DNA of 64,000 nt from Nipponacmea schrenckii (Eukaryota > Mollusca > Gastropoda > Lottiidae): assembly GCA_030562195.1 (NCBI GenBank), contig JAUJPP010000011.1:9486001-9550000 (forward strand), given 5' to 3'. A program made the position numbers and the translations under genes. Of the stretch, positions 10,970-22,700 are shown piece after piece. Numbering within the stretch: the stretch's first letter is position 1; every line of letters begins with the position of its first letter. Under the pieces are notes generated by a model. It made no database searches, was not told the DNA's origin, and saw nothing but the letters and a program-made list of their open reading frames with translations.

Positions 10970-13900
10970 ATGCAGACTCCGGTTATCCTGTTGTTGATTG
11001 GGTGTATTCCACTAGTTTCTACTCAACTTTTCCCTGGTTCAGAAGATTTTGAAAGTTTAACTGAGAATGGTTGGGCGAAAAAAGGATCAACAGTGGAACT
11101 GAGTTCTGATAGTTATAATGGAGATTACAGTATTAAAGTGTCTAATAGGTGAGTCAATGTCCATATTTATTCGTCTAGCGACATTCCATTTTCTAAAATT
11201 TCACAAAGATAAATCATTTTGCGGAGCGCAATAAAACTCGAACGGTAGGACGTATGATCGATTATGAGTCACAATTTATAGAGTAATGGACACAACCCAT
11301 AATAAGAATATCCATAAAAAGATAATTCATTGCTTAAATAAAGATTAAATGGTAAACAAATACTGATTTCATTGTCCTTGTAAAACTATATAACCGCTCT
11401 TAACCATCAAGTAGTTAGTTTAATTCATACATCTAAACCATTCTACTTCTTCTTCTATTCAAGGGTTGCTAAATGGGCAGGAATAAATTTCAATATGAAT
11501 GTTGCACCCTCCACATCCTACCATTTCAAAGCTTATATCAAACTTCTGAATACACCCACTGGTCTGACCAATTCACTATCCACAGTAGCTAAAATCACCT
11601 CTAAAACTAATGGTAATGTATATTGTCTTATACCAACGATACACAAATTTGCTGTGTGTGTTTTCTATCCTATATCTCGTTTGAATTTTGTTTTATTAAA
11701 ATTCATGCAGGTAATCTCGTTTAGAAAACCTTAGTGATATAAACAAGTCTACTAGTATATTTACAACAGTTCTTGAACATGAACTGTATTAGTTATATTC
11801 AATACAGACAACACTCGAGTTCGATTGTTCCCCATTTAGTTACACTCTAGATCGGTTGTTCCTCCGTAGATACACTCTAGGTCGGTTGTTCCCCTGTAGT
11901 TAAACTCGAGGTTTGGTTGTTACTCCGTAGTTACAATCGAGGTCGGTTGTTACCCTGTAGTATTGCTCGAGTTCGATCGTTCCCCTGAAGTTACACTCTA
12001 GGTCGGTTTTTCCTCCGTAGTTTCACTCGAGGTCGGTTTTTCCTCCGTAGTACACTCGAAGTCGGTTGTTCCACTGTAGTAACGCTCAAGGTCGGTTGTT
12101 CCTCCGTAGTTACACTCTAGGTCGGTTGTTCCTCCGTAGTTACACTCGAAGTTGATTGTTCCTCCGTAGTTACAATCGAGGTCGGTTGTTCCCCTGTAGT
12201 AACGCTCAAGGTCGGTTGTTCCTCCGTAGTTACACTCGAAGTCGATTGTTCCCCTGTTGTTCCAATCGAGATCGGTTGTTCCCCTGTAATTACACTCGAG
12301 GTCGGTTGTTCCTCCGTACTTACACTCGACGTCGGTTGTTCCCCTGTAGTTACACTCGAGGTCGGTTGTTCTCCTGTAGTTACAATCGAAGTCGGTTGTT
12401 CCCCTGTAGTTACACTTGAGGTCGGTTGTCCCCCTAAAGTTACACTCGAGGTCGGTTGTTCCACTGCAGTTATACCCAAGGTCAGGTTATATCTTGTGGA
12501 CTTTCTTGTTTCAGAGGTATTGCTAAACTCGACCATCTAGAGCGCGTATTTCGTGTCATTATTGTTTTTCTATTTTCAGCAACCAAGTACATGATAATAG
12601 GAAGTGACAGGTTTATGCAAGAGAATATGTGGCAGGAAGTAGGTGGCGATATCACAACAGATGCAGGTTCGTTTTCTTCTTTATTGTTCTTAATATACCA
12701 ATAAGTGACCTTGTGCCTTGTAAAACATTAACTAGTAAGAAACATAAATATTTTACGTGATTAAATATGTCCAATTTTCCTGAAACCTTCTTTCTTTTGA
12801 AAGGACTCTTTCTTGCATTTAGTTTCATCATTCAAAATTACACCCGTCATACTACCTTGTTAATATTAAAACAAAATATAATGTTGATATTGACAAAAGT
12901 GTCAAAACAAAACCCGTATTCGGGATACGATGGCAGAGCATTATTGTACACTCAACGTTCTCGATTTGGTTCGAAAACCTGAATATTGCCCAAATAAGGC
13001 AATAATGTAGCTTCATCAAATCTCTAAACGAATCTGACAACATAGTTACATACAACCAATATGCTAGAATGTCCAGGGTCCAATTTCTAATATAAAACGT
13101 TTTGTCTACCGTACGTCGTACATGCGAATGCTAACGTCAGACTTTTCGTGACACACAGATAATATTTAAAAAAAATTCACGTAATCTTTTATTATTTTGT
13201 TTTATATATTTGTAGATGTAAGTTCGATGAGTATCTATATACAAGTTACAGAGCCTGGTGTGGAATATTTACTAGATACAGTGACTTTCTATAAACTCTA
13301 TATAGTTCCTGATACTTGGAGACAGGGAACGGAGTATGCTATAAATAAGTACAGGAAGGCCAAATTTATTATCACGTAAGTAGATCTGATCCAAATTTTA
13401 AAAAAAAATGAAAATCTCCTTTTCACATTGATCTTTACATTGTATCAACCTTTTTAAGGAGAACTACCTCTTAGAATGGTTATAAATACAATTTAAAGTC
13501 TTAAATTTAGTCAATAAAACAATCTGATTTGTTGTTACATTGTTTTTTATTGCGTTTCCTTGGTGTAAGTGTAAAAAAATAGAATAAGGTGAGATAAATA
13601 TGTATTACTTGATTCATTGGATTAATGGTGATTTCGTCGTATCGAAACCAGAAAATTCCAATGATGAACAAATACTCATTTTGAACAAGCTTAAAAAAAT
13701 ATTGTGTGGTCATCCTAAGAGTGAAAGTGTTTAATCGTACCGAAAAAGACCAGGCGAAAATAAATGGAAAAACACGACATTGGAATGTCGACCTGATCTG
13801 CTTAACTAACACGAGAATACATTTAAATAAAAAATACAAGAAACAAACGTTATATTTTCTGGTGAGTGATGAGATAAACCTTAATCCTTCAGTTTTAACT

Positions 13901-16900
13901 TCCTCTTCAACCATTTAATAGTATATATTTTCACTGCAATCATTGAACATTTGTTTTTTCCAGTGCACAAGGAAGAAATGATTTGTCTAACATCAGAATC
14001 AGGGTAAGACTTTCTTTCTTTTACATAAGATACTAACCCGAAGCCATTCATCGTATTATGAATGTTCTTTCATCGCGTAAAATAGGTCAATTGATAATTT
14101 TTTTTGCATGCTACGTCTCTCCTATTCATTGTTTAAAGATGCGACAGTATCTCCGAAACACCACCTTCATATCATGTTTATTTTTTTTATATTTTAAGCT
14201 AAATTTCTTTGTTTTATTGATTTAAAGTGATCAAAGTCGGCATTGACCTCATTTCTCTTGTGTTGTTACGACCTTATTGGATTGACATTAAAAAAAATGT
14301 CGTCGGATAGTAAAATCAAAAATAGTTTAGATGGTAGATATTAGCGCCTATGAAAGTAATTTAAAGAATTGAATTGCAGTTAACACAGGATAAAAGTGAG
14401 TTTGCCTGGGGTTCAGTAGTTAATGCCGAGATGATTGTAGACCCGGACTACCAGATGTACCAAGATTTGTTCTATGATACGTTTGAATGGGGAGTTATTG
14501 GTAATAAATATAAATGGAAACATATGGAATGGAAGAGGGTAAGTGATAATCACGTTTACCCGCATGAAACATTGAAATGGCATTAAGTCTCAGTTACAGT
14601 ATGGTTTTCGTGAGTCTGAAGGGCTCTGATTCATATAACGAATGAAAAAGTGCAAAAAAAAAAAAGACTTTAAAATAGTTACAAAAGCTTTGATAGATAG
14701 GGAGGTAGTTTCTTGTTATGAAATAATTGTAGTTTAGCTTCTGGTAAAGTGAGTTACATCAGTTTATATAACAGAACTGTGAAGAGAAATGTCTGGAAGA
14801 AAATATAAAATCAAATCCAATGTCCCAAAATTTACAGTAGTAATCATATGTACATAATTCTCGTTATGAAATTTTATATTGGTTGCACTAAGAACTTATT
14901 TTAATATACGCCCACATTATAATGTGGTCGTATATTGTCGTCACCCCTGTCCGTCCGTCTGTCCACAATTGCTTGTGAACGCAATAGGGACTACAGCTTT
15001 CATCGGATTTGAATAAACTTGCTGTAATCATTTATATTGATGAGATCTCGGACAAGTTCGAATTTGGCGATTTTTCGATGAAAGGTTTTGAGTTATTGCA
15101 CTTGACTTAGTCAAAACGCGTCAAAATTGGCTTGTGAACGCGATAGAGACTACAGTTTTCATCAGATTTGAATGAAACTTGCTATAATCATTTATATGAC
15201 TGAGATCTCAGATAAATTCGAAAATAGCGATTTTTCAATGAACAGTGGTATTTATACGATATAGGTGCCTTACTTGTCAAAACATAACAGTCAATAATTG
15301 GCATTTGCAGCATGAGAATACAGTGGACATACATATCTAATTGATATCGTACATGATTGATAGTATGTTAAAAGGGGACCTAATCTCTTGTGTAATACAT
15401 AATCTGCATAAGCTCAACAATAACCCTTGGAGGTTACATTTGCGATTTTGTTGTCATTGAAATTCAGTTATGAAGATATTTATCGTATTATACAGGGTAC
15501 AATTGATCATGAAACAGCCTTAACAGCAACTAATGCCATGCTTCAGAGGGGGTAAGTGGACATACATATCGTAATTGATATCGTAACATGATTGATATAT
15601 AGTATAGTAAAGGGACACCGTGACGATCTCTTTGTGATAATACGATAATTAAAGAGAATTTTATGGTTTTTTAAAGGTTTGAATTTGAAACGATAATTGT
15701 CTTTTCCCTGTATAGAATAAAAGTACGAGGTCACTGTGTATTTTGGGGAATAGAGAAGAATGTACCTATATGGCAGCCTGATTTACCTGATAGTGAAATT
15801 AAAGGTACATTGGTTGACAGAATAAACGATGTTATACCTATCACTAAAGGCTTGTAAGTTAATTTTATGTGATAGATTTCTTTCAATATTCTCAATAACT
15901 TAACATAGTTATGATTAAAACGATTTCTAAGAGGTTTTCTTAATCTTTTATATACATCATTCCAATTCTCAGTCAGATGTCTGTAGCTACTAAAAACAAG
16001 TATTTCATGTCGTCACGAATCACAATATCTGCTCATATCACATAAGGTGATCATATAAGTGACGTGATAAAACCCTTGTTTCAATTGCAAGAAAAAACAA
16101 ACATCTGGATGTAAATTTGAGTGGTGCAAATTGATGATAGCGCCACGATTCACATAAAAAATCAATAAATATGATAATTGTTATTATAGATTAGAACACT
16201 GGGATGTCAATAATGAAAATATTCATGGTAATTATTATGAAGAGAGAACTGGAGATGTTAATATCACTCAGTGGATGTTTAGAGAAATCCATAAACTGGA
16301 TCCTGATGTCAAACTCTTTCTTAATGACTTCAGCGTTGTTAGCTCATCAAACGGTGGAGTGGTAGGTTATAGTTTTAAATACATCCTGGAACCTGAATTT
16401 GATTTTAGTTTCGGTCGGGAACTGTAAAAATAAGTTTATCGGTTAAATTGTCTACCAGGACCATAATCAGGCTTTATTGTAAGTTTTGCAAGTAATATAT
16501 CCAGTGGGGTGATAGGGTTTTGTGTCAGTTAAAGTGATGAAGATGATCGGTTGTCAAAATGTTTCTAGGGGCCAATCTATTTTCGGGGGATATCATTCCT
16601 TTGCTCCCTTTAGCTACGCACGAGTCAGTTATTCAACACGTATTATTTATACATTACAGTCGTATTATAACCAAGGTAAGAAGTTTAAAGAAGCTGGAGA
16701 TGTACCTATTTATGGTATTGGTATTCAGAGTCATCTTAACGAACATGTGGATATTTCAGTATTGAGGGTTAGTCACTTTATATCACAAGGAGAATACTTT
16801 GATTACGAATATCTGAAACTCTATTGGCTTCAGCTAGGTCGCGGGAAGATATCAGGATCACCGACGTAAAGACTACCAAAATCACCTTTTTTAACATATT

Positions 16901-17755
16901 TTTTATGCTACCTAAACGACGTATTTCGTTTTAATTTTGTATCATATTGTTTCTAGTTTCGATTGAATAGAATCGCCAGATTAGGCTTACCAATTTGGAT
17001 AACAGAATTAGATATCAGTGACTGGAATGTCACCTCTAAAGCCGAATACCTGGAAGATGTTTTACGACTGTATTTTAGTCATCCTAGTGTTGAAGGTGTG
17101 ATTCTCTGGGGCTATTGGAGCGGACGGATTTGGAAACCAGCTGCTGCTCTTGCAACTGGACCCGCAGACAATATTCAGGTAAGATATACATGTAAATTTG
17201 TGGAATATTAAATCTGAAACAAATTGCCACTCAGCGTTTCACGCAATGCGATCCCTAAAAACTATTAGTTCAGTCCCTGCCGAAATGTGACAAGTAGAAC
17301 TTGACCTCAATCATCGATGATTTTCAACATAATCTTCTTAGAAACCGACAACTGAATAATTATTTAGCAAAGAAGGTAGAAGCAAGACAATATCGTTAAT
17401 CAATCAATCTCGTCCAAAGCCTGGTTAAATCGGAAATAATACTTCTAAGTAATATAGGTTGACTCCCTCCAAATAATCTGGAAAATGCGCTGCTTTCCCA
17501 ATCCCTGTGGAATTAGTTAATGGTTATATAGTGTCTGTTTTATTGCAGTGGAATGCAGCTGGAGAAAGGTTAAGGCAATTGATCAAATCTGACTGGATGA
17601 CGACAGCTAGAAGATCTATGGCTAATGGTCGAGTACATATTAGCGCTTTTAGAGGAGAGTATACTCTGGAAGTATTGGAGAACGGGCAAGCAGTACATAC
17701 ACAGAAAGTGACTTTACCGAAAGAAGGGAGAAAACTACAGATTAATTTATATTAA
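10970..17755 (+). CDS. GH10 endo-1,4-beta-xylanase-like, secreted, 12 exons
   Basis: Twelve exons join in frame to 558 codons: 10970-11148, 11464-11612, 12580-12666, 13216-13375, 13964-14003, 14380-14538, 15496-15551, 15716-15853, 16190-16361, 16660-16767, 16957-17178, 17549-17755. Every intron is GT-AG and all phases match. Residues 1-19 (MQTPVILLLIGCIPLVSTQ) are a signal peptide. About 20-190 is a beta-sandwich resembling a CBM4/9/22-type carbohydrate-binding module. From about 206 on is the GH10 barrel: FAWGSVVNAEM, RGHCVFW, WDVNNEN with the expected acid/base Glu, GIGIQSH, WITELDIS with the expected nucleophile Glu, and a C-terminal WGYWSGR. The predicted role is extracellular cleavage of xylan or a related beta-1,4-glycan. 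Exon 5 is only 40 bp. AATAAA overlaps the stop (17754-17759). The gene looks functional. Exact substrate is unknown. Confidence 0.9.
11812..12490 (+). repeat. 30-bp minisatellite in GH10 intron 2
   Basis: About 22 units of 30 bp, of the form gttacactcgaggtcggttg plus ttcccctgta. The ttcccc/ttcctc and tcgag/tcgaa positions vary. It lies wholly within the intron between the exons ending at 11612 and starting at 12580. Because 30 is a multiple of three, long open frames appear on both strands, including a mucin-like decapeptide on the minus strand (12117-12536). I treat those frames as artefacts of the repeat. Confidence 0.9.
14905..15275 (+). repeat. Interspersed repeat with GTCCGTCCGTC head, two tandem units
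   Basis: Starts with a near-palindrome at about 14907-14938 (cccacattataatgtgg within tatacg/cgtata), then gtccgtccgtctgtcc. Two diverged units of about 160 bp follow, each beginning cttgtgaacgc, with gactacag, ttcatc, atttgaat and gagatctc in the same order (from 14972 and 15131). It lies in the intron between GH10 exons 6 and 7. I take it for a transposon-like repeat, not a regulatory element. Confidence 0.55.
15325..15650 (+). repeat. Direct repeat flanking GH10 exon 7
   Basis: The block gtggacatacatatc, attgatatcgta, catgattgata, agtat, aa-gggac appears upstream at about 15331-15390. It appears again directly downstream of the exon 7 donor, at about 15555-15615. Exon 7 (15496-15551) sits between the copies. 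The copies differ by small indels. Confidence 0.65.
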
Positions 17756-18150
17756 TAAACAAGTGTAAAAGTATTGATATGCTCTTTATAAAATCAATAT
17801 GGGATCGAGTGCCTATGTAACAGACATGTTTCAGTTGGTTGACTTCATGAATAGAAAAGTTGAAAGATGGTTGCTCTGTACTAGTGAGAAGAGTGAGTTG
17901 CTTCTTGTATGGAAACATTTGACGACAAGTTTGATAGCTTGTCTTCTCTGACATGACATTGAAACAGACTTGTGTGGTCTTCTAGTATAGAAACATTTAT
18001 GACAGATCTGTTCCATTGTAACTGAGAAAAAGTTGCTCTGATTGTCTTACTATTTAACTGTTTCTTAAGATGAGTTGTCTGTTACAACTATGAATAAATT
18101 GAAAAGATTGATATAGCTTCAGAATAAAACGTTTGACATGACAGTTGTTT
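17756..18150. other. 3' flank of the GH10 gene
   Basis: Contains further AATAAA-like signals near 18093 and 18123. Scattered partial matches to the 44-bp satellite unit (agaagagtgagttgcttctt, gaaacatttgacgacaagtt) suggest decayed outer copies of that array. Confidence 0.45.
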
Positions 18151-18673
18151 TCCGTTGGAATCAGATCTGAGTTGTCTTCTATTGTAACTAGAAACAAGTT
18201 GAGAACAGATCTGAGTTGTCTTCTACTGTAACTAGAAACATGTTGAGAACAGACTGAGTTGCTTCTATTGTAACTAGAAACAAGTTGAGAACAGATCTAG
18301 TTTCTTCTACTGTAACTAGAAACAGTTGAGATCAGATCTGAGTTGTCTTCTACTGTAACTAGAAACAAGTTGAGAACAGATCTGAGTTGTCTTCTACTGT
18401 AACTAGAAACAAGTTGAGAACAGATCTGAGTTGTCTTCTATTGTAACTAGAAACAAGTTGAGAACAGATCTGAGTTGTCTTCTACTGTAACTAGAAACAT
18501 GTTGAGAACAGATCTGAGTTGTCTTCTATTGTAACTAGAAACAAGTTGAGAACAGATCTGAGTTGTCTTCTACTGTAACTAGAAACAAGTTGAGAACAGA
18601 TCTGAGTTGTCTTCTACTGTAACTAGAAACAAGTTGAGAACAGATCTGAGTTGTCTTCTACTGTAACTAGAAA
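18151..18673 (+). repeat. 44-bp satellite between the two carbohydrase genes
   Basis: About 12 units of 44 bp: gagttgtcttctactgtaac, then tagaaacaagttgagaacag, then atct. Middle units are nearly identical. Units near 18240-18330 have small deletions. The array ends abruptly at tagaaactgtgaatagcacc, where the dispersed repeat at 18674 starts. Confidence 0.9.
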
Positions 18674-18935
18674 CTGTGAATAGCACCGAGCGGGGTCTTT
18701 GTTACTTCTCGATGATCTATAATTTCGGAAGTGATAATTTTTGAGCCAAAATCCGCATATCTATAGATAGCATAGGTCATGGTCATTGTTCATTCCAAGG
18801 TCATTGAAGTTCAAGGTCACGATAGATAGAGACTTAAAAGTTTTCTAAAAAATTCAAACGTGTTTTATACAAAAGGATTAAAATTCGAAATTCAAACGCC
18901 TGTCCCAACAACTTGGGTAAGGAATTAGAATTTAG
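18674..18935 (+). repeat. Dispersed repeat, copy B
   Basis: Matches 6388-6590 block by block: tgtgaatagcaccgagc, ttctcgatg, ataatttcgg, atagcat, aaggtcacga, aaacgtgt, gtcccaacaact. It contains aaggtcattgaagttcaagg, also common in the arms at 48.8-52.2 and 59.8-63.2 kb. It directly abuts the 44-bp satellite. Confidence 0.6.
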
Positions 18936-19379
18936 TTAAAAGGGGTGACTATAAGATGACGACTCATGTATCATTTCCGGTCAGGATCTTTTATTCTACG
19001 TGGATTGTAATTATTTTATCCAAAACATTTCATAACCTTTAATTTTTTAATTTCTAGGGTAAATCTGACTACAAAAAAAAAAAAAAAAAATAAAGAAAAT
19101 TTGAACTAATACGACCCATAAATATGCTCTACAGACTCGATGCAAAATGCGCAGTATGCAACATTTCACTTCCGGTCGAGCAAAATATTTGCTTTCAGAT
19201 ATTCATTTTTGATTCCTGCCCATTTAAAAATGTTCGGTACAAATAAAATGCTCTATATATTTCAGTTTTTCTAGAGGCATTCACCAAAAAATTAATCGAT
19301 ACGAAAACAAAACATGGAAATCGATAAATCGATTATCACGCAAAAAACACAAAACCACAACACTATTTCTTAAAATAGT
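18936..19379. other. 3' flank of the GH36-like gene
   Basis: No gene seen. A poly(A) run lies at about 19072-19090. A possible minus-strand AATAAA (tttatt on the plus strand, near 18987-18992) could end the GH36-like transcript. Confidence 0.4.
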
Positions 19380-19752
19380 TTAAAATTTAATGACAAATCT
19401 ATCAGGACTACTGATATCATGGATAAGTTGGATAGCTTTGTCCGTTTTTTCAAATGGTTTATGTTTAGGCCGTGATTTGGGGGTAGGTTGAGAATAGGTA
19501 CAATCTATGCCAGATGGAATGTTCGGTTGGCCAAATAATGTAACTGTAGCACACTGTGTTTTCTCATCTATTCTATTATAAGTTGTTTTGATCATGCCAT
19601 CAACCGAGTATACAAACGTAACATTTTCATTAGGGAAGCCCCGGATGGTGACAGCCAGTGAATTGGCATCATTCCAGAATTTGAAAATACGTTGTTGAGA
19701 CATTGGTACAAACTTATTGGTTTCGCCATAAATCACTATCTTGGAATTATTT
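19380..19752 (-). CDS. Last exon of the GH36-like gene (boundary uncertain)
   Basis: An open frame ends with TAA at 19382-19380. The best acceptor by polypyrimidine tract is at 19753 (tttttcag), but it is out of phase with the previous exon, which ends at 21880 in phase 0. A second AG 13 bases further on gives a start at 19739 in phase 0 and 119 codons. The residues (IVIYGET, FKFWNDAN, VTIRGFP) look like a beta-rich C-terminal domain. A small unrecognised exon inside the 52-bp array, or a base error, would also explain the mismatch. Confidence 0.6.
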
Positions 19753-22700
19753 CTGAAAAAATAGTAAGCTGTGATGAGACTTAAAGTGTAGACCACCGTT
19801 ACCACAGTAAAATAGGTTTTATTTTGTTTGTTAAAAAATACAATCGTCAAGAATATTCGCTTCTATCTTTTCAGATTGTTCATAAAAAAAACTGTCATCT
19901 ATTTACTAGATATGAAACGAGGTTTAAGATTGGCAAACACTGGCCGATTATAAACTGAAACATATCCAACAGAACAGGACTGGTATAGTATGAACAGTAA
20001 TAATTATACATACCAGATATAAAGAACAGGACTGGTATAGTTTAAACAGTAATAATTATACATACCCGATATAAAGAACAGGACTAGAATAATATAAACA
20101 GTAATAAAGATACATACCCGATATACGGAACATGACTGGTAATATAAACAGTAATAAAGATACATACCCGACATAAAGAACAGGACTGGTATAATATAAA
20201 CAGTAATAAAGATATATACCCGATATAAAGAACAGGGCTAGTATAATATAAACAGTAATAATTATACATACCCGATATAAAGCACAGGACTGGTATAATA
20301 TAAACAGTAATAATTATACATACCCGATATAAAGAACAGGACTGGTATAGTTTAAACAGTAATAATTATACATACCCGACATAAAGAACAGGACTGGTAT
20401 AGTTTAAACAGTAATAATTATACATACCCGACATAAAGAACAGGACTGGTATAATATAAACAGTAATAATTATACATACCCGATATAAAGAACAGGACTG
20501 GTATAGTTTAAACAGTAATAATTATAGATACCCGACATAAAGAACAGGACTAGTATAATATAAACAGTGATAATTATACATACCCGATATAAAGAACAGG
20601 ACTGGTATAATATAAACAGTTATAATTATACATACCCGACATAAAGAACAAGACTAGTATAATATAAACAATAATAATTAAACATACCCGATATAAAGAA
20701 CAGGACTAGTATAATATAAACAGTGATAATTATACATACCCGATATAAAGCACAGGACTGGTATAATATAAACAATAATAATTATACATACCCGACATAA
20801 AGAACAGGACTGGTATAATATAAACAGTAATAATTATACATACCCGATATAAAGATCAGGACTGGTATAATATAAACAGTAATAAAGATACATATCCAAC
20901 ATAAAGAACAGGACTGGTATAATATAAACAGTAATAAAGATACCTACCCGATATAAAGAGCAGGACTGGTATAATATAAACAGTATTAATTATACATACC
21001 CGACATAAAGCATAGGACTAGTATAATATAAACAGCAGTAATTATACATACCGACATAAAGAACAGGACTAGTATAATATAAACAGCAGTAATTATACAT
21101 ACCCAACATAAAAAACAGGACTAGTATAATATAAACAGCAATAATCATACATACCCGACATAAAGCATAGGACTAGTATAATATAAACAGCAGTAATTAT
21201 ACATACCGACATAAAGAACAGGACTAGTATAATATAAACAGTAATAAAGATACATACCCGACATAAAGAACAGGACTAGTATAATATAAACAGTAATAAT
21301 TATACATACCCGACATAAAGAACAGGACTAGTATAATATAAACAGTAATAAAGATACATACCCGAAAACATAAAGAAAAAAAAAAAATAAAGAACAGGAC
21401 TAGTATAATATAAACCGTAATAAAGATACATACCCGACATAAAGAACAGGACTAGTATAATATAAACAGTAATAAAGATACATACCCGACATAAAGAACA
21501 GGACTAGTATAATATAAACAGTTATAATTATGCATACCCGATATAAAGAACAGGACTGGTATAATATAAACAGTAATAAAGATACATACCCGATATAAGA
21601 CAGGACTGATAATATAAACGTATAATTATCATACCCAAAAAGATAAGAAAACAGGTTTGGTTTAATGTAAATTTAGTAATAAAGCACTATCATATATTAC
21701 AGATTCGGGGAACTACAATGAAATCCCGTGATAACACATCAATAAATGGAAATATCGTGTGATATAGAGTAATGGCTAGCTTCAATACAGAATTATCTGC
21801 CCTTGAAGTGTATTTTGGCTGGTCCATGACCAAACCTCTTTGCATCTATATTTCGGGGATATAAGAGAGAAGTACTTACATTATTAATGTTGACTGTGAA
21901 ACTGGCTTTAGAAGGTGTTATATTGTAGGCCTGGGATAAATTAGCTACAACTATTATTCCATAACGTTGTTTAACATATTGACCAAAATCACTGTAGGTA
22001 GAGTAGACCTCGCCTTTAGCGCCGCTACCATCACCTATCGCTTTCTAAAAATATAAAGTGTTTAAGGCTTATTTAATCGTCGATATAATGATATCTTATT
22101 TCCTTAGACATATATTAAACTATGGTAAAAAACACCTACCTTTATTATATGAAGGTCTGGGGATTAAAGGCTGTAGCAGGTTCAGAAGGTCTGGGGATTA
22201 ACCGCTGTATGTAAGACCTTGACAAACGTCACATACAACAATAAGAGTTATTGTCAGTTTTTAATGCTTTGTATCTTCACCTATGACTGATTAAGGTTTA
22301 TTTAATCGATTGGCGATATATTGATACCGTATTTCTTTTAGGGAGATATTTAAATATGGTATAAAAAACCTACCTCTATTATATGATCATCAATGGCTGT
22401 AGCAGGTTTAGAAGGTTTCAGGATTAAACCATCGGCATTACAGCACCTATAATAACCATACACTATTTTATCTTAAAAATCTAATAATTATTTAATAGTT
22501 GAAGGTCCGGGGATACCACCATTTCCATTATAATTCAAATCTAAATCATTCGTTATAAAGTTTTTTTCGATTATCCAATATTTACGAACATATGTTGGAG
22601 TAAACAATCGGGAAGTTCAGTATTCAGTACTTTTTTTCTTCCATTATTATCTAGTAAAGATGTCCTGAAACAAGTACCTGTTGAATACTAAACCTGCAGT

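Noticed and set aside
12117..12536. Mucin-like minus-strand protein
   Set aside because: Produced by the 30-bp repeat in an intron; no signal peptide or exon signals.
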